A DNA stretch of 64,000 nt from Bacteroidota bacterium (GCA_023459355.1 JAEWUM010000046.1:78512-142511); one strand, 5' to 3'; numbered from the stretch's first letter, positions 23,757 to 34,400 are shown. Notes: a model not told the origin generated them from the sequence alone. Numbers and translations: made by a program.

Positions 23757-26231
23757 ATGAAAAAGGTATTCTCTTTTCTTTTTATTTTGGGTTTTATCGC
23801 ATTTGCAGGTAATGCATCGGCGCAAGTTGACAGCATTTCCGGTTTTGCCAGAACAAACACAGGAACGCCTATTCCTGATGCTGTTATCAGCGATGGATAT
23901 GCTGTTGTTAAGACCGGACCCGATGGTTATTATTCCTTCCCCCGTCACGAACGTACCGAATTTGTATTTATTTCAGTCCCCGAAGCGTACGAAATACCCA
24001 TGGGTAATGACGGTGCACCTCAAATATATGCCCGCGTTTCAGAGACGGGCAGTTTTTCTCACAATTTCACTTTAGTCCCTTTTGCCGATGGCGGCGCGGC
24101 CGATTTTAACCATGTTATGATTGGTATTTCAGATCCACAGGTCAGGAGAGACTATGAAACATGGCGTTTCAGAAACGAAACAATCAAAGACATTAAAGAA
24201 TTAAAAGCATCCTACCCGGCCGGCACCCGGTTTTACGGTGTAGTCGTTGGCGATCTGGTTTGGGACGATTACGGACGCATGGAAGAACACAAAGCTTCTG
24301 TGGGCGATGCAGGTTTTCCCGTTTTCAATGTAATAGGCAACCATGATCATGATATGACTAAGTGCGGTGACATAGAATCTGATCATTATTTCAAAGCTGC
24401 CTTTGGTCCGACTTATTATTCTTTTAACAGAGGAAACATCCATTATGTAATGATGGATAATATTGATTACATTGGTTGTAATACAAAAAACTACACACAT
24501 AATATCACGCAAAATCAGATTGACTGGTTGATAAAAGACCTTGCTGAAGTCCCTCTTGAAAAAACAATTGTACTCTCGGTACATGCGCCCATGCACGGGT
24601 CAAGTGTGGTAAACAGGCAAATCGTATATAATCTGATGGGAGGTCGCAGAAACATTCAGCACATCATTGCCGGTCACCACCACCGACTGACAAACAACGA
24701 AATAAGCACCAGGCTTTTTGAGCACGTACTCGGATCTGCAAACGGCGCACAATGGTCAGGTGATTATTGCTCTGACGGCGCACCAAACGGTTACGGGGTG
24801 TTCGAAGCCGGCGACCGGGGATTCAATAACTGGTATTACAAAGCAACAGGAAAAAGTAAAGATTATCAGTTCGAAGCCTATCCTCCCGGAAGTTTCAACG
24901 AAAGCAACGGCAAAGGCGACTATGTAATTGCCAATGTTTGGAATTATGACAGTCGATGGAGTGTAAACATCTATGAAAACGGCGTAAAGAAAGTAATGCA
25001 ACAATTTTCTGGAGTTGATCCCCGTATATTCGACTTTCTTGCCAAAGAAGGAGATGCACGTCCCAACTATCCGGGAAGTGACGGAGGAACTACTGTATCT
25101 CAAAATCCTGGTTTTGCTTCAACGCCTCACATGTTCTCATACAAGCCAACAGATCCCGATGCCGAATTTATCGTGGAAGTTACTGACAGAGCCGGAAATG
25201 TTTACACTAAAAAAGTGCTGCGTAATATCATGGCTGCTTCTTTTGAAGAGGAAGAAAATGAGTATGTCTACCGTCAGAACTTCAACACGTTACCTTTCTA
25301 TCCCAACCACTTGCTAACTGACAGAACAGCTAAAGGGACATTTGTCCCCGGTCATGCTCCGGATGGCTGGTATGTCACAACATCAGGAACAGTTCGTCCG
25401 TCCGGAAGTATCGTTCCAAACTGGTCAACGTTCAACTACTACCGTATCAACAACGGAGATCAGAACACAGGTTGGATTTATTCTTACGGCGCCGGCAATC
25501 CGGCTGTGCCAAATGAACATTCAACAGAACGTGCGCTGGGTTCTCTCATCTCCTCAAGTCATAGAAATATTCATTTCGGGGTGGTAATCGAAAACAATAC
25601 CGGAGAGTTTTTAAGCGGACTGGAAATTGATTACAATGGTGAAATGTGGCGTGTGGGAACAAACCCTGCTGCACAACATACGCTCACATTTTCCTATGCT
25701 GTTAATCCCGACGCCAAAGCCTTACGTGAAAGAACGCAATGGATTGCACAGGTGCCAACTACAACTGTAGATTCTCTCTCTTTCGTTTCTCCTGCTAACA
25801 ACACGGGTGTACAGCAAAACTTAACCGATGCAGCTATCGATGGAAATAATGCAGCCAACCGCGTTCGCATCAAGGGTAAAATTGAAGCGCAAATAGCTCC
25901 GGGACAAGTTGTTTTGTTGCGCTGGGAAGATATTGATGACCAGGGGAATGACCATGGATTGGCAATTGACAACCTCGTGATCAAAGCCATTCCCGAAGAT
26001 GCAAACAGTACCGATGAACTGACTGAAAATCGCAGTACATTTTACAATATTGAAAAAAAAATATTCCTCACCGGAAACCAGCACGAAAATAAAATCTCAA
26101 TCCATGACATTGCCGGCAGGATTATATTTCAGAAAACTGTTCATGCCAATATGTTGGATCTGAATGGCATAATCGGTAACGGAGTTTTCATTGTGCGTAT
26201 TGGTAACACAGCTAAGAAACTAGTATTTTAA
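23757..26231 (+). CDS. T9SS-secreted calcineurin-like metallophosphoesterase
   Basis: 824 aa, signal peptide to A22. An N-terminal beta domain like MetallophosN (ISGFARTNTGTPIPDAVISDG..., about 27-110) precedes the dinuclear metallophosphoesterase core: D126 in ISDPQ, GDLVWD (165-170), GNHDHD (194-199), H276 in HAPMH and GHHHR (306-310). A MetallophosC-like beta domain (about 380-500), an extra beta-sandwich region (about 510-750) and a T9SS sorting domain (about 765-824) follow. It hydrolyses phosphomonoesters or diesters at the cell surface. It is the first gene after an intrinsic terminator and is followed by an organophosphate transporter after 11 bp. Confidence 0.88.
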   Translation: MKKVFSFLFILGFIAFAGNASAQVDSISGFARTNTGTPIPDAVISDGYAVVKTGPDGYYSFPRHERTEFVFISVPEAYEIPMGNDGAPQIYARVSETGSFSHNFTLVPFADGGAADFNHVMIGISDPQVRRDYETWRFRNETIKDIKELKASYPAGTRFYGVVVGDLVWDDYGRMEEHKASVGDAGFPVFNVIGNHDHDMTKCGDIESDHYFKAAFGPTYYSFNRGNIHYVMMDNIDYIGCNTKNYTHNITQNQIDWLIKDLAEVPLEKTIVLSVHAPMHGSSVVNRQIVYNLMGGRRNIQHIIAGHHHRLTNNEISTRLFEHVLGSANGAQWSGDYCSDGAPNGYGVFEAGDRGFNNWYYKATGKSKDYQFEAYPPGSFNESNGKGDYVIANVWNYDSRWSVNIYENGVKKVMQQFSGVDPRIFDFLAKEGDARPNYPGSDGGTTVSQNPGFASTPHMFSYKPTDPDAEFIVEVTDRAGNVYTKKVLRNIMAASFEEEENEYVYRQNFNTLPFYPNHLLTDRTAKGTFVPGHAPDGWYVTTSGTVRPSGSIVPNWSTFNYYRINNGDQNTGWIYSYGAGNPAVPNEHSTERALGSLISSSHRNIHFGVVIENNTGEFLSGLEIDYNGEMWRVGTNPAAQHTLTFSYAVNPDAKALRERTQWIAQVPTTTVDSLSFVSPANNTGVQQNLTDAAIDGNNAANRVRIKGKIEAQIAPGQVVLLRWEDIDDQGNDHGLAIDNLVIKAIPEDANSTDELTENRSTFYNIEKKIFLTGNQHENKISIHDIAGRIIFQKTVHANMLDLNGIIGNGVFIVRIGNTAKKLVF

Positions 26232-26242
26232 AAAGATAACAG

Positions 26243-27532
26243 ATGGAGAAAGATGTAAAAAGTCTGAGAAGGACAGGTGTGTTTTGGGCTGTAACGATTG
26301 GTTACGGACTATTCTATGTAACACGTTTAAGTTTAAATGTTTTAAAAAAGTCAATTGTTGATGAGAGTATTCTAACTGAATCTCAACTTGGGATGGTAGG
26401 CTCAGCCCTGTTCTTCACCTACGCAATTGGTAAATTGCTGAATGGATTTCTCGCCGACCGCGTGAATATCCGTTATTTCATGGCGATATCACTTTTAATT
26501 TGTTCTGTTGCTAATTTTTTGCTTGGATTTCAAACTGCATTTTGGTTTTTTCTGGCACTTTGGACTCTCAACGGATGGTTCCAATCAACCGGAGCTGTTA
26601 GTAGTATCATAGCCCTTAAAAGATGGTACCCACCCCATAAAATAGGCACAGTATACGGTTTTTGGAGTGCCAGTCATAACATTGGAGAAGCTATTACATT
26701 CACTTTCACTGCTTTTGTTGTAGGCGCACTGGGTTGGCAATGGGGTTTCTGGAGTGCCGGATTTCTTGGGCTGCTCGGCGTTTTGCTGATTTTCTTTTTC
26801 CTCATCCCGAGACCATCAGCTTCCAAAGATGCATTTCACGAACACTTGGTTGTAAAACAAGGAAACATTGGCCTGAAACAGTTAGAAGTACTTAAAAATC
26901 CGATGATCTGGATGCTGGCACTCAGTAGCGCTTTTATGTATATTGCGCGCTATGCCGTAAACAGCTGGGGAATATTCTATTTCGAAATAGAGAAGGGATA
27001 TACAGTTCTCGAAGCCAGCTCGTTGATTTCCATCAGTTCAATTTTCGGTATCTTCGGAACCATTTTCTCCGGATTACTATCCGATAAATTATTCAAAGGG
27101 AGTAGGACTTTTCCGGCTATCCTTATGTCGGCAGTTAACTTGTTTGCATTATTGCTGTTCTTGCTTGTACCTGCCGGATATTACTATATCGATATCATCA
27201 GCATGGTATTGTTTGGAATTTCCATCGGGGTATTAATTTGTTTCGTTGGTGGTTTGATGGCTGTCGACATCGCTCCGAAAGAAGCCGTAGGTGCTGCCGC
27301 AGGGGTAATCGGAATTGCCAGCTACATTGCTGCCGGGGTACAGGATATTGTCAGCGGTTTCCTCATCGAAGGTAAAAAGACAATTGTGGATGGTGTCAAT
27401 CTATATGATTTTGATAACATCCGCTATTTCTGGTTGATTGCCGGAGCATTGTCCCTTACATTCCTGATTGCCATTGCAGGAAAGCACCGAAAAGCCGAAA
27501 AAAAAGCACTGGAAAGTTATACCGAAGTTTAG
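26243..27532 (+). CDS. Organophosphate:phosphate antiporter-type MFS (GlpT/UhpT family)
   Basis: 429 aa, 12 predicted membrane segments. YGLFYVTRLSLNVLKKSI in helix 1, GKLLNGFLADRVNIRYFM in loop 2-3 and GWFQSTGAVSSIIALKRWYPPHKIGTVYGFWSASHNIGEA in helices 4-5 match the OPA family (GlpT, UhpT, UhpC), which exchanges glycerol-3-phosphate or hexose phosphates for inorganic phosphate. Located between a secreted phosphoesterase and a second EEP enzyme and upstream of nanE and a phosphohexomutase, it probably imports a phosphorylated product. A sugar-phosphate sensor role (UhpC-like) is less likely because no kinase partner is nearby. Confidence 0.85.
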   Translation: MEKDVKSLRRTGVFWAVTIGYGLFYVTRLSLNVLKKSIVDESILTESQLGMVGSALFFTYAIGKLLNGFLADRVNIRYFMAISLLICSVANFLLGFQTAFWFFLALWTLNGWFQSTGAVSSIIALKRWYPPHKIGTVYGFWSASHNIGEAITFTFTAFVVGALGWQWGFWSAGFLGLLGVLLIFFFLIPRPSASKDAFHEHLVVKQGNIGLKQLEVLKNPMIWMLALSSAFMYIARYAVNSWGIFYFEIEKGYTVLEASSLISISSIFGIFGTIFSGLLSDKLFKGSRTFPAILMSAVNLFALLLFLLVPAGYYYIDIISMVLFGISIGVLICFVGGLMAVDIAPKEAVGAAAGVIGIASYIAAGVQDIVSGFLIEGKKTIVDGVNLYDFDNIRYFWLIAGALSLTFLIAIAGKHRKAEKKALESYTEV

Positions 27533-27553
27533 TATTTGAAAATTTAAATATAG

Positions 27554-28405
27554 ATGAAAACACTGATAAATAAAACAACGCTGCTATTTGTATGCATCAG
27601 CACGCTCGGTTTGATGTCGTTTGTATGTAAACCTACAGATAATAAATTGCCTAAAGACAATATTCGTCTGGCGGTATATAACATCCGTGGAGAAAACCCA
27701 AATGACGGGGTAAACCTCTGGAAGTTCAGAAAAGATTCGTTAATTAAGGTTATTGTGAAGAACAACATGGAAATAGTTGGACTTCAGGAAGCGGTACAAT
27801 TTCAATTAGAAGATATTGTGGCCGGCACTTCTTATCAGTTCGTAGGAAAAGAAGGCTTGTTTAATCCAATTATTTATGATGGAAAGCGATTCGAGGCCAT
27901 TCAATGGGATATGTTCTGGCTAAACGAAAACAACGAACCTGAGGTGAAAGGCTGGGATGGTAAATACGCCCGCTATTGTACCTGGGTAAAATTCAAAGAC
28001 AGAAAAACTAAAAAAGAATTCTTTTTCTTTAATACCCATTTCGATCATCGGGGACTGATGGCAAAAACCAACAGCGCAACACTCATCAGCAAAGAAGCAA
28101 AGAAGATTGCTGGCAATACTCCTTTCATAATCGGAGGTGACCTCAACAGCAAATCAAATACAGAAGCCTATCGGATATTGTCGGAGAACTTTGCTGATGC
28201 AAGAAAAGCTACACCACAGGAAAGGGTGTATGGTCCGGTTGGAACCGCTCATAATTTTGGAGGCGTGCATCCGGTACAGATTGATTACATCTTCATCACA
28301 CCTGGAATCGAAACACACACCTACCGGGCCATTGATGAAGCGTATGAAGACAACTTGTTTCCTTCTGACCATTATCCTGTTTACGTGGATTTAACCATTA
28401 AATAA
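27554..28405 (+). CDS. EEP-family phosphoesterase (EEP2), exported
   Basis: 283 aa. The N-terminus is hydrophobic and ends FVCKP (Cys25), either a weak lipobox or an ordinary signal peptide. Catalytic set: N43 in VYNIRG, E79 in LQE, H162/D164 in NTHFDH, D196/N198 in GGDLN, DYIF and SDHYP near the C-terminus. It lacks the T9SS domain of EEP1, so it should act in the periplasm or on a membrane. It shares the WDxKYAR block with EEP3. It lies 21 bp after the OPA transporter and 39 bp before nanE. Confidence 0.85.
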   Translation: MKTLINKTTLLFVCISTLGLMSFVCKPTDNKLPKDNIRLAVYNIRGENPNDGVNLWKFRKDSLIKVIVKNNMEIVGLQEAVQFQLEDIVAGTSYQFVGKEGLFNPIIYDGKRFEAIQWDMFWLNENNEPEVKGWDGKYARYCTWVKFKDRKTKKEFFFFNTHFDHRGLMAKTNSATLISKEAKKIAGNTPFIIGGDLNSKSNTEAYRILSENFADARKATPQERVYGPVGTAHNFGGVHPVQIDYIFITPGIETHTYRAIDEAYEDNLFPSDHYPVYVDLTIK

Positions 28406-28444
28406 GTTATTTTATATATCAATTAGAAAAATATTATTGACAAG

Positions 28445-29143
28445 ATGAATGTAGCTGATGAGTTTAAAGCATTATATAAAAAAATAATTGTATCCTGTCA
28501 GGCTGAAGGCGACTCTCCTTTTAATTCTCCTGAAGGAGTGACCCGTTTTGCCATTGCTGCATTGCAGGGTGGTGCAGCCGGCATCCGAACTTGCGGGGTT
28601 GAAAAGACAAAAAGTATCGTTGAACATACTGATGTCCCGGTAATCGGGCTAACCAAGGCCTATTTTCCAGACAATACCGTGTGTATCACCGGGACTTTCG
28701 ACGATGTAGAGTCCTTGATTCAAACGGGTGTACACATCATAGCTGTTGACGGGACTTTCCGTATCAGAGAAAATAATCTCAGCGGTCCGGATTATATTGC
28801 AGAAATCAAACGCAGGTTTCCCGACACCCTGATCATGGCAGATATTTCAACCATTGAAGAAGCCCAGGCCTGTAAAAAAGCGGGTGCAGATTGCGTTTCG
28901 ACTACCCTGTGCGGTTATACGCCGGAAACGATACACGAAAGTAAAAATGGTCCTTCCATTGAACTATTGAAAAATTGTGTGCACTTGTTTCCTGGTTATC
29001 CCGTATTTGCCGAGGGAAGATACAATACTCCGGAAGATGCTGCTTTGGCTATTGAGGCCGGAGCCTGGGCGGTGGTAGTTGGTTCAGCCATCACCCGTCC
29101 TCATTTAATAACAAAATGGTTTGTCGAAGCCATCAATAAGTAA
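28445..29143 (+). CDS. nanE: N-acetylmannosamine-6-phosphate 2-epimerase NanE
   Basis: 232 aa, the normal NanE length, a cytosolic TIM barrel. Conserved blocks include VSCQAEGDSPFNSPE at the N-terminus, GGAAGIRTCG, VIGLTKAYFP, IIAVDGTFR, LIMADISTIEEA, STTLCGYT, FAEGRYNTPEDA and VVVGSAITRPHLIT. It converts ManNAc-6-P to GlcNAc-6-P. Normally it follows sialate lyase (NanA) and ManNAc kinase, but neither a lyase nor a sialidase is in this window. The neighbours are phosphoesterases, an OPA transporter and a phosphohexomutase, which suggests ManNAc-6-P arrives by another route. Confidence 0.93.
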   Translation: MNVADEFKALYKKIIVSCQAEGDSPFNSPEGVTRFAIAALQGGAAGIRTCGVEKTKSIVEHTDVPVIGLTKAYFPDNTVCITGTFDDVESLIQTGVHIIAVDGTFRIRENNLSGPDYIAEIKRRFPDTLIMADISTIEEAQACKKAGADCVSTTLCGYTPETIHESKNGPSIELLKNCVHLFPGYPVFAEGRYNTPEDAALAIEAGAWAVVVGSAITRPHLITKWFVEAINK

Positions 29144-29154
29144 GTTGTATTATC

Positions 29155-30585
29155 ATGAATATTTTTTTTGGAACCGATGGTTGGCGGGCATATTTAGACT
29201 CTCAAATCAACGAAGAAACCGTAAGTATTGTTGCCCAGGCCTTTGCCGACTTCACAAATAATCAACAAGCGAATAAGCCTATCGCAATCGCTTATGATAC
29301 CCGTAGAAACTCACGGCTTTTTGCCACAATTTTCGCTGAAGTCCTTTCGGGAAATAACATCCGGGTGCTATTGTCAGACCGGATCGTCCCTACCCCGGTA
29401 CTTTCCTATACCACCAAACTCAAAGATTGTTTTGCCGGCGTAATGATAACTGCTTCGCATAATCCTCCTGCATACAACGGGATTAAATTCAAGTCATCGA
29501 AAGGCGGACCGTTTTCTTCCGAGGAGACAAAGGAAGTAGAAAAGTTACTTTATCAGTCTCCGGTAAGAAAATCGAGCTCATTGATTACTGAAATGGATAT
29601 GACCCCGGATTACATCAACCAAATCGAACAACTGGTTGATTTCAGCAAAATTAAAACTGCCGGGATTCCTGTTTTAATCGACAGTATGGGGGGCGCGGGA
29701 ACAACTTTTCTGGAAAAACTCCTGCTGAAACATAACTGTGTGGCTTCAACTATTTTCGGCAAGCCTTCCGAAACTTTTCACGGCAGGCTGGCAGAACCGA
29801 TAGAGCAAAATCTGGCGCCACTAAAGGAAGAACTTAAGAAAGGTAATTATGCCCTTGGTGTAGCCACTGATGGGGATGCCGACCGGCTCGGGGTTTGCCT
29901 TGATAATGGTCGGTGGCTTTCTGCGCAAAACACGATTCTGTTGCTGGTTGACTATATCAAGAGGGTGAAAATGGTTCCCGGAGGACTGGTTAAAACATCT
30001 TCTGTAACCGACAAGATTCGCAGTTGTTTCGCATCTGATGCGGTGCCTGTTCATGAAGTGCAGGTTGGCTTTAAATATATTGCCGACATCATGGTGCAAG
30101 AAGAAATTGCATTCGGAGGAGAAGAGAGTGGCGGTTTTGGTTTTGGCATGCACATTCCGGAACGGGACGGGATTTTTTCTGCTCTCATGATGATGGAAAT
30201 GCTGGCTGTTTCGGGATTAAAAAAACTCTCAGCTTACCTTCAGGAAAGACAGAATTCAATCGGTTTAGTATATTATGACAGAATTGATACGCATTACGAG
30301 AAACCGGATAAGAACCAATTACTTTCAATCGCCTTCGAAAGTAAAATAAATCAAATCGGTCAGTTTAAAATTACCAGAACGGAATCATTCTTAAGCAGTC
30401 GTGGTATCGTCAACGGACTGAAATTTATTTTCGAGGGAGACTGTCGCTGGCTACTTATCAGAAGCTCCGAGACCGAAGACATCATCCGTTATTATGCTGA
30501 AGGACATAGTGATGATGAAGTAACAGAATTACTTCGACTCGGGCAAGCATTATTAATTGAAATTTCAAACAAAATAAAAGCGTAA
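29155..30585 (+). CDS. Alpha-D-phosphohexomutase (phosphoglucomutase/phosphomannomutase family)
   Basis: 476 aa cytosolic enzyme. The N-terminus reads FGTDGWRA. The phosphoserine loop TASHNPPAYNGIKFK has the catalytic Ser at 101, the metal loop is DGDADRLG (239-246), the sugar-binding loop GGEESGGFGFG lies near 325, and RSSETE is in the phosphate-binding domain. It interconverts hexose-1- and hexose-6-phosphates; glucose, mannose and GlcNAc phosphates are all possible substrates. The start is 11 bp after the nanE stop. In this context it may convert an imported sugar-1-phosphate released from a phosphodiester. Confidence 0.92.
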   Translation: MNIFFGTDGWRAYLDSQINEETVSIVAQAFADFTNNQQANKPIAIAYDTRRNSRLFATIFAEVLSGNNIRVLLSDRIVPTPVLSYTTKLKDCFAGVMITASHNPPAYNGIKFKSSKGGPFSSEETKEVEKLLYQSPVRKSSSLITEMDMTPDYINQIEQLVDFSKIKTAGIPVLIDSMGGAGTTFLEKLLLKHNCVASTIFGKPSETFHGRLAEPIEQNLAPLKEELKKGNYALGVATDGDADRLGVCLDNGRWLSAQNTILLLVDYIKRVKMVPGGLVKTSSVTDKIRSCFASDAVPVHEVQVGFKYIADIMVQEEIAFGGEESGGFGFGMHIPERDGIFSALMMMEMLAVSGLKKLSAYLQERQNSIGLVYYDRIDTHYEKPDKNQLLSIAFESKINQIGQFKITRTESFLSSRGIVNGLKFIFEGDCRWLLIRSSETEDIIRYYAEGHSDDEVTELLRLGQALLIEISNKIKA

Positions 30586-30587
30586 TC

Positions 30588-31421
30588 ATGAGAAAACTAC
30601 TCATCTCACTTATCGCAATATCATTTCTATGTGGTTGTGTTAAAAGCAAAGAAGATAAAACTACTATTAAAATCATGTCGTTTAATATTCGTTACGACGA
30701 ACCAAAAGATGGTGAAAACAACTGGAAGTTCCGTCGCCTGGCTTGTGTGAATATGATTAATGACCAACAACCCGATGTTTTCGGGATTCAGGAAGGACTG
30801 GTACATCAGGTTAGCTTTCTGGATTCAGCGCTGGTAGATTTCGCCTATGTTGGTGAAGGACGCGATAGTCTGATAAAAAACAATGAATACACGGCGATAT
30901 TTTATCATACCGGCAAATTTGACTTGATACGTTCTGGAACAAACTGGTTAAGCGAAACACCGGAAGTATCTTCAAAAGGATGGGATGCCAAATACAATCG
31001 CATCATGACCTGGGCGCATCTTAAAAATAAAAATAACAATAAAGAATTTATCGTCCTGAACACCCACTTTGACCATCGCGGAGCGCAGGCACGTGTCGAG
31101 TCAGCCAAATTAATCACTCAAAAAGCAGCTGAACTGTCAGGGGATACGCTTGTGACCTTTGTTGTGGGAGATTTTAACACCCTACCCAACGACTCCTTGC
31201 TTATCCCAATTTATCAATACTTTAAATCGGCTCAATCAACCGCGACACAAACCGATTCATTAGGTACCACTAATGAGTTCAAAGTTACTCAGGAAGGCAG
31301 AATCATTGATTACATCTTCTATCGTTTTGCCACACCGACACTTTATCAAACCATCATCAAGGATTATGGAGTCCCGTATATTTCAGACCATTACCCTATT
31401 ATGACGGTTTTTGAATATTAG
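30588..31421 (+). CDS. EEP-family phosphoesterase lipoprotein (EEP3)
   Basis: 277 aa with a lipobox FLCGC (Cys17). Catalytic residues: N33 in SFNIRY, E69 in IQE, NTHFDH near 155-160, GDFN, DYIF and SDHYP at the C-terminus. Lipid anchoring puts it on the outer membrane or inner leaflet facing the periplasm, unlike the T9SS-exported EEP1. The phosphohexomutase stop lies 2 bp upstream, so these genes are tightly linked. A long T-run follows the stop (about 31424) without a hairpin. Confidence 0.86.
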   Translation: MRKLLISLIAISFLCGCVKSKEDKTTIKIMSFNIRYDEPKDGENNWKFRRLACVNMINDQQPDVFGIQEGLVHQVSFLDSALVDFAYVGEGRDSLIKNNEYTAIFYHTGKFDLIRSGTNWLSETPEVSSKGWDAKYNRIMTWAHLKNKNNNKEFIVLNTHFDHRGAQARVESAKLITQKAAELSGDTLVTFVVGDFNTLPNDSLLIPIYQYFKSAQSTATQTDSLGTTNEFKVTQEGRIIDYIFYRFATPTLYQTIIKDYGVPYISDHYPIMTVFEY

Positions 31422-31494
31422 ATTTTTTTTTGCACAAAATACGATTATTTACATCAACGTTACTTATTTGCAAATCATTTAAATAATCAGCTTT

Positions 31495-34400
31495 ATGAGA
31501 AAAGAAAAATTCATCTTGTTTCTATGTATTTTACAGATACAAGCTGTTATTATTGCTCAAAATAATTGGTATGTTAAAACAATAGGTACATTTTCAGAGA
31601 ATAGCGGTCTAAATTGGGAAAATGCAATTACACTTGACGACGCACTATCCCGTTCATCTGATGGAGACACTATTCATATTGCAGGTGGGACATATATTCC
31701 ACAGATATTGTTAACCAATGGCAGAGTTGAGAGGGAAAAATGCTTTGAAGTTAAGAAAAACATCACGCTTATTGGAGGTTATCCTGGCGATGCCTCTGGT
31801 CAGGTTAAATCAGAACCAACTATTCATCCTACGATATTAAGCGGAAAGCTGAACTCTGAACAGAATGCGTACCATGTGTTGGTGATAACTGCTGCACCGA
31901 TAAGAAACAGGTCTGTAAAATTATCAGGTCTGGTTATAAGTGATGGAGTAGCTGACAATACCCGTCGCACAACCATCGATAATATTATATATCAACAAAA
32001 TGTTGGAGGAGGTCTTATTGCTGAAAACGGGAATATTGAGATTTTGGACTGCATCTTCACGAATAATAAAGCAGCAAATGGTGCCGGATGCTGGATTCAA
32101 AACGCCACGCTGAACATCCAAAACACAAAAATTACCAACAACTCTACTGATATGGGAAAAGCAGGTGGCATCAGTCTAAATAATGTTTCTTTTAACATGG
32201 AACAGGTAGTCGTGTCAGATAATTTTGCTCAAACTGACGGGGGAGGTATTTATCTTATCAACTCAAAAGGTTGTATCAATCAGGGAGTAATTGCTGGCAA
32301 TACGGTTAACAATAGCGCAGGTGGTCTTTTTGCGACAGCTTCATCAGCTGTATATTTATATAATGTTACTCTTGGACACAACAAAGCCAGCGTTAATGGG
32401 GGAATCTTACTCGACAATTCATTTCTTAGTATTGCCAACAGTACGATAGCAGAAAATATCGCGTTGGAAAATGCGGGTGCAGGAAGTTTCATAAACAACT
32501 CCCGAATTGAGACTATGAGTTCAACCTTTACACGTAACGTCTCAAATAACAACGTTGGGGGGATTATCGTGGGAGAAAATGTTGGATTTTACTGTTATAA
32601 TTCAATTTTATCCGGTAATAATATTGATCTGGCTATTACAAATGATAAATTAACAGACATATCATTTAAACAGTCTATTATTGAATCACAATATTTTAAT
32701 ATTAATGGAGATTCTGAAAGTCAAATTACTTTTGATGTGGAAATCATGCTGGATTCATTGAAAAACAACGGAGGTATGACAACAACCTGCAAGTTGCTTC
32801 AGCCTGACCTAAATCCAGCAATTACAAAGGGATTGACACTATCAGAAATGATCTGGCTGGCCGGCAAATATGGTCTACCTGGATTTTTAATTCCAAAAGA
32901 TCAGCGAGGAATATACAGACCTACTAGTAACATCGCCATTGGTGCGTATCAGGATTCTGAGTATCTTCCTGAAGTTCATCCAGATTTCTGGCATTTCATC
33001 ATATATGGGCAGAGTTTAGGCGAAGGATATCAATCCTATCCGTCAATAACAACCGAAGTGATGCCAAACAATTACATGATTGGCAATAATGTATGCATTA
33101 ATAATGGCAATAGAAATTTCAGTCAACTGGGACCATTATTTGCCTCTCCAACCCCGGATGATGTTGAACGTAATTTCACAAAATCGTGGTTAGACATAGC
33201 AAAGTGTGAGAACTCCGTCATTGGAGCCGCTAACCACGTTCAGCATAGACTGACCAATCCTGTATCAATTATTGCAACCTCCTGTGCTACAGGAGGTAAA
33301 ACAATCGAGGAACTTTCAAAACACAGTCAACGATCACCTTATTATTACCAACGCGATTTTATAAAAAGCGTAATTAGTGCAGCTTCAATTGCCCGGAACA
33401 ATCACTATAACCTTAGCTGTCCAGCTATTTTCTGGATGCAGGGAGAGCAGAATTACTTACCAAATCAGCCTGGGCTTATAACGGCGACAGACAATACAAC
33501 CGACAAAAACGAATACAAGAATCTGATGCTAACGCTTAAAAATGACATGCAATCAGACATCATGAACTTATACAGACAAGGAGAAAAACCTTTCTTCATT
33601 ACATATCAGGTCGGAGGAAAATACATAAGAGGGTTTGAGCAAAATATTGCAATGGCACAACTTGAAGCATCAAATCAGGAATCAGATATTATTTGTGCAG
33701 GTCCGGTGTACATGATGACAGACAGAGGAGCAGGACATTTAGATTCAAATGGCTATAGATGGTTTGGCGAAATGTTGGCAAAGGTATTTTATAAAACATA
33801 TATTGAAAAAGAAACATTCAGACCATTACAACCAGCAAAAATTATCAAAAAAAGTTCACATACACTTCTCATAGATTATCTTGTTCCATTTAAACCTCTG
33901 GTTATAGACACTTTACTTGTGGCATCCGAGAAGAATTATGGTTTTGCCGTAAAAAGCAATGGAATACCGATACAAATTAGTTCCATTCAGTTACATGAAA
34001 ACGGAGAAAGTATTCTCATCAACTGCATTGATGAACTTACAGGAGATATTGAAATTGCTTATGCCGGACAGGATGTTTTGGGGCACGGAAACCTGCGTGA
34101 CAGTGATCCTTTTCAATCAATGTATACTTATATTAATTTGGATGGAAAAGACAGTCAAGATAAATACTTCTTTGAACATGATGATGCTAATACGTCACTG
34201 CATCCACGGTACGAACCTCGTGATGAGGATGGTGTCATATACGGTAAACCATATCCATTATATAATTTCGGCACACACTTTTATTACCTTTTGCCAAGCG
34301 GAATTGCTGAATTAGTACCACCTGGCTTGTCGGGTCAAACAGCTAACCCAACTATAAAAGATAGCTCCTCCCCAATAAAATTGATTAATCAAACAAATAA

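Noticed and set aside
24201..24596. 131-aa open frame antisense to the metallophosphoesterase gene
   Set aside because: It overlaps the catalytic region of a well-supported gene and shows no domain.
28445..29143. Sialic-acid catabolism locus based on nanE
   Set aside because: No sialidase, sialate lyase or NagA/NagB gene is present in the window, so nanE alone does not establish sialic-acid use.
31422..31494. Terminator or promoter in the T-rich spacer after EEP3
   Set aside because: A T-run is present but no stem precedes it, and CTTATTTG does not fit TAnnTTTG.
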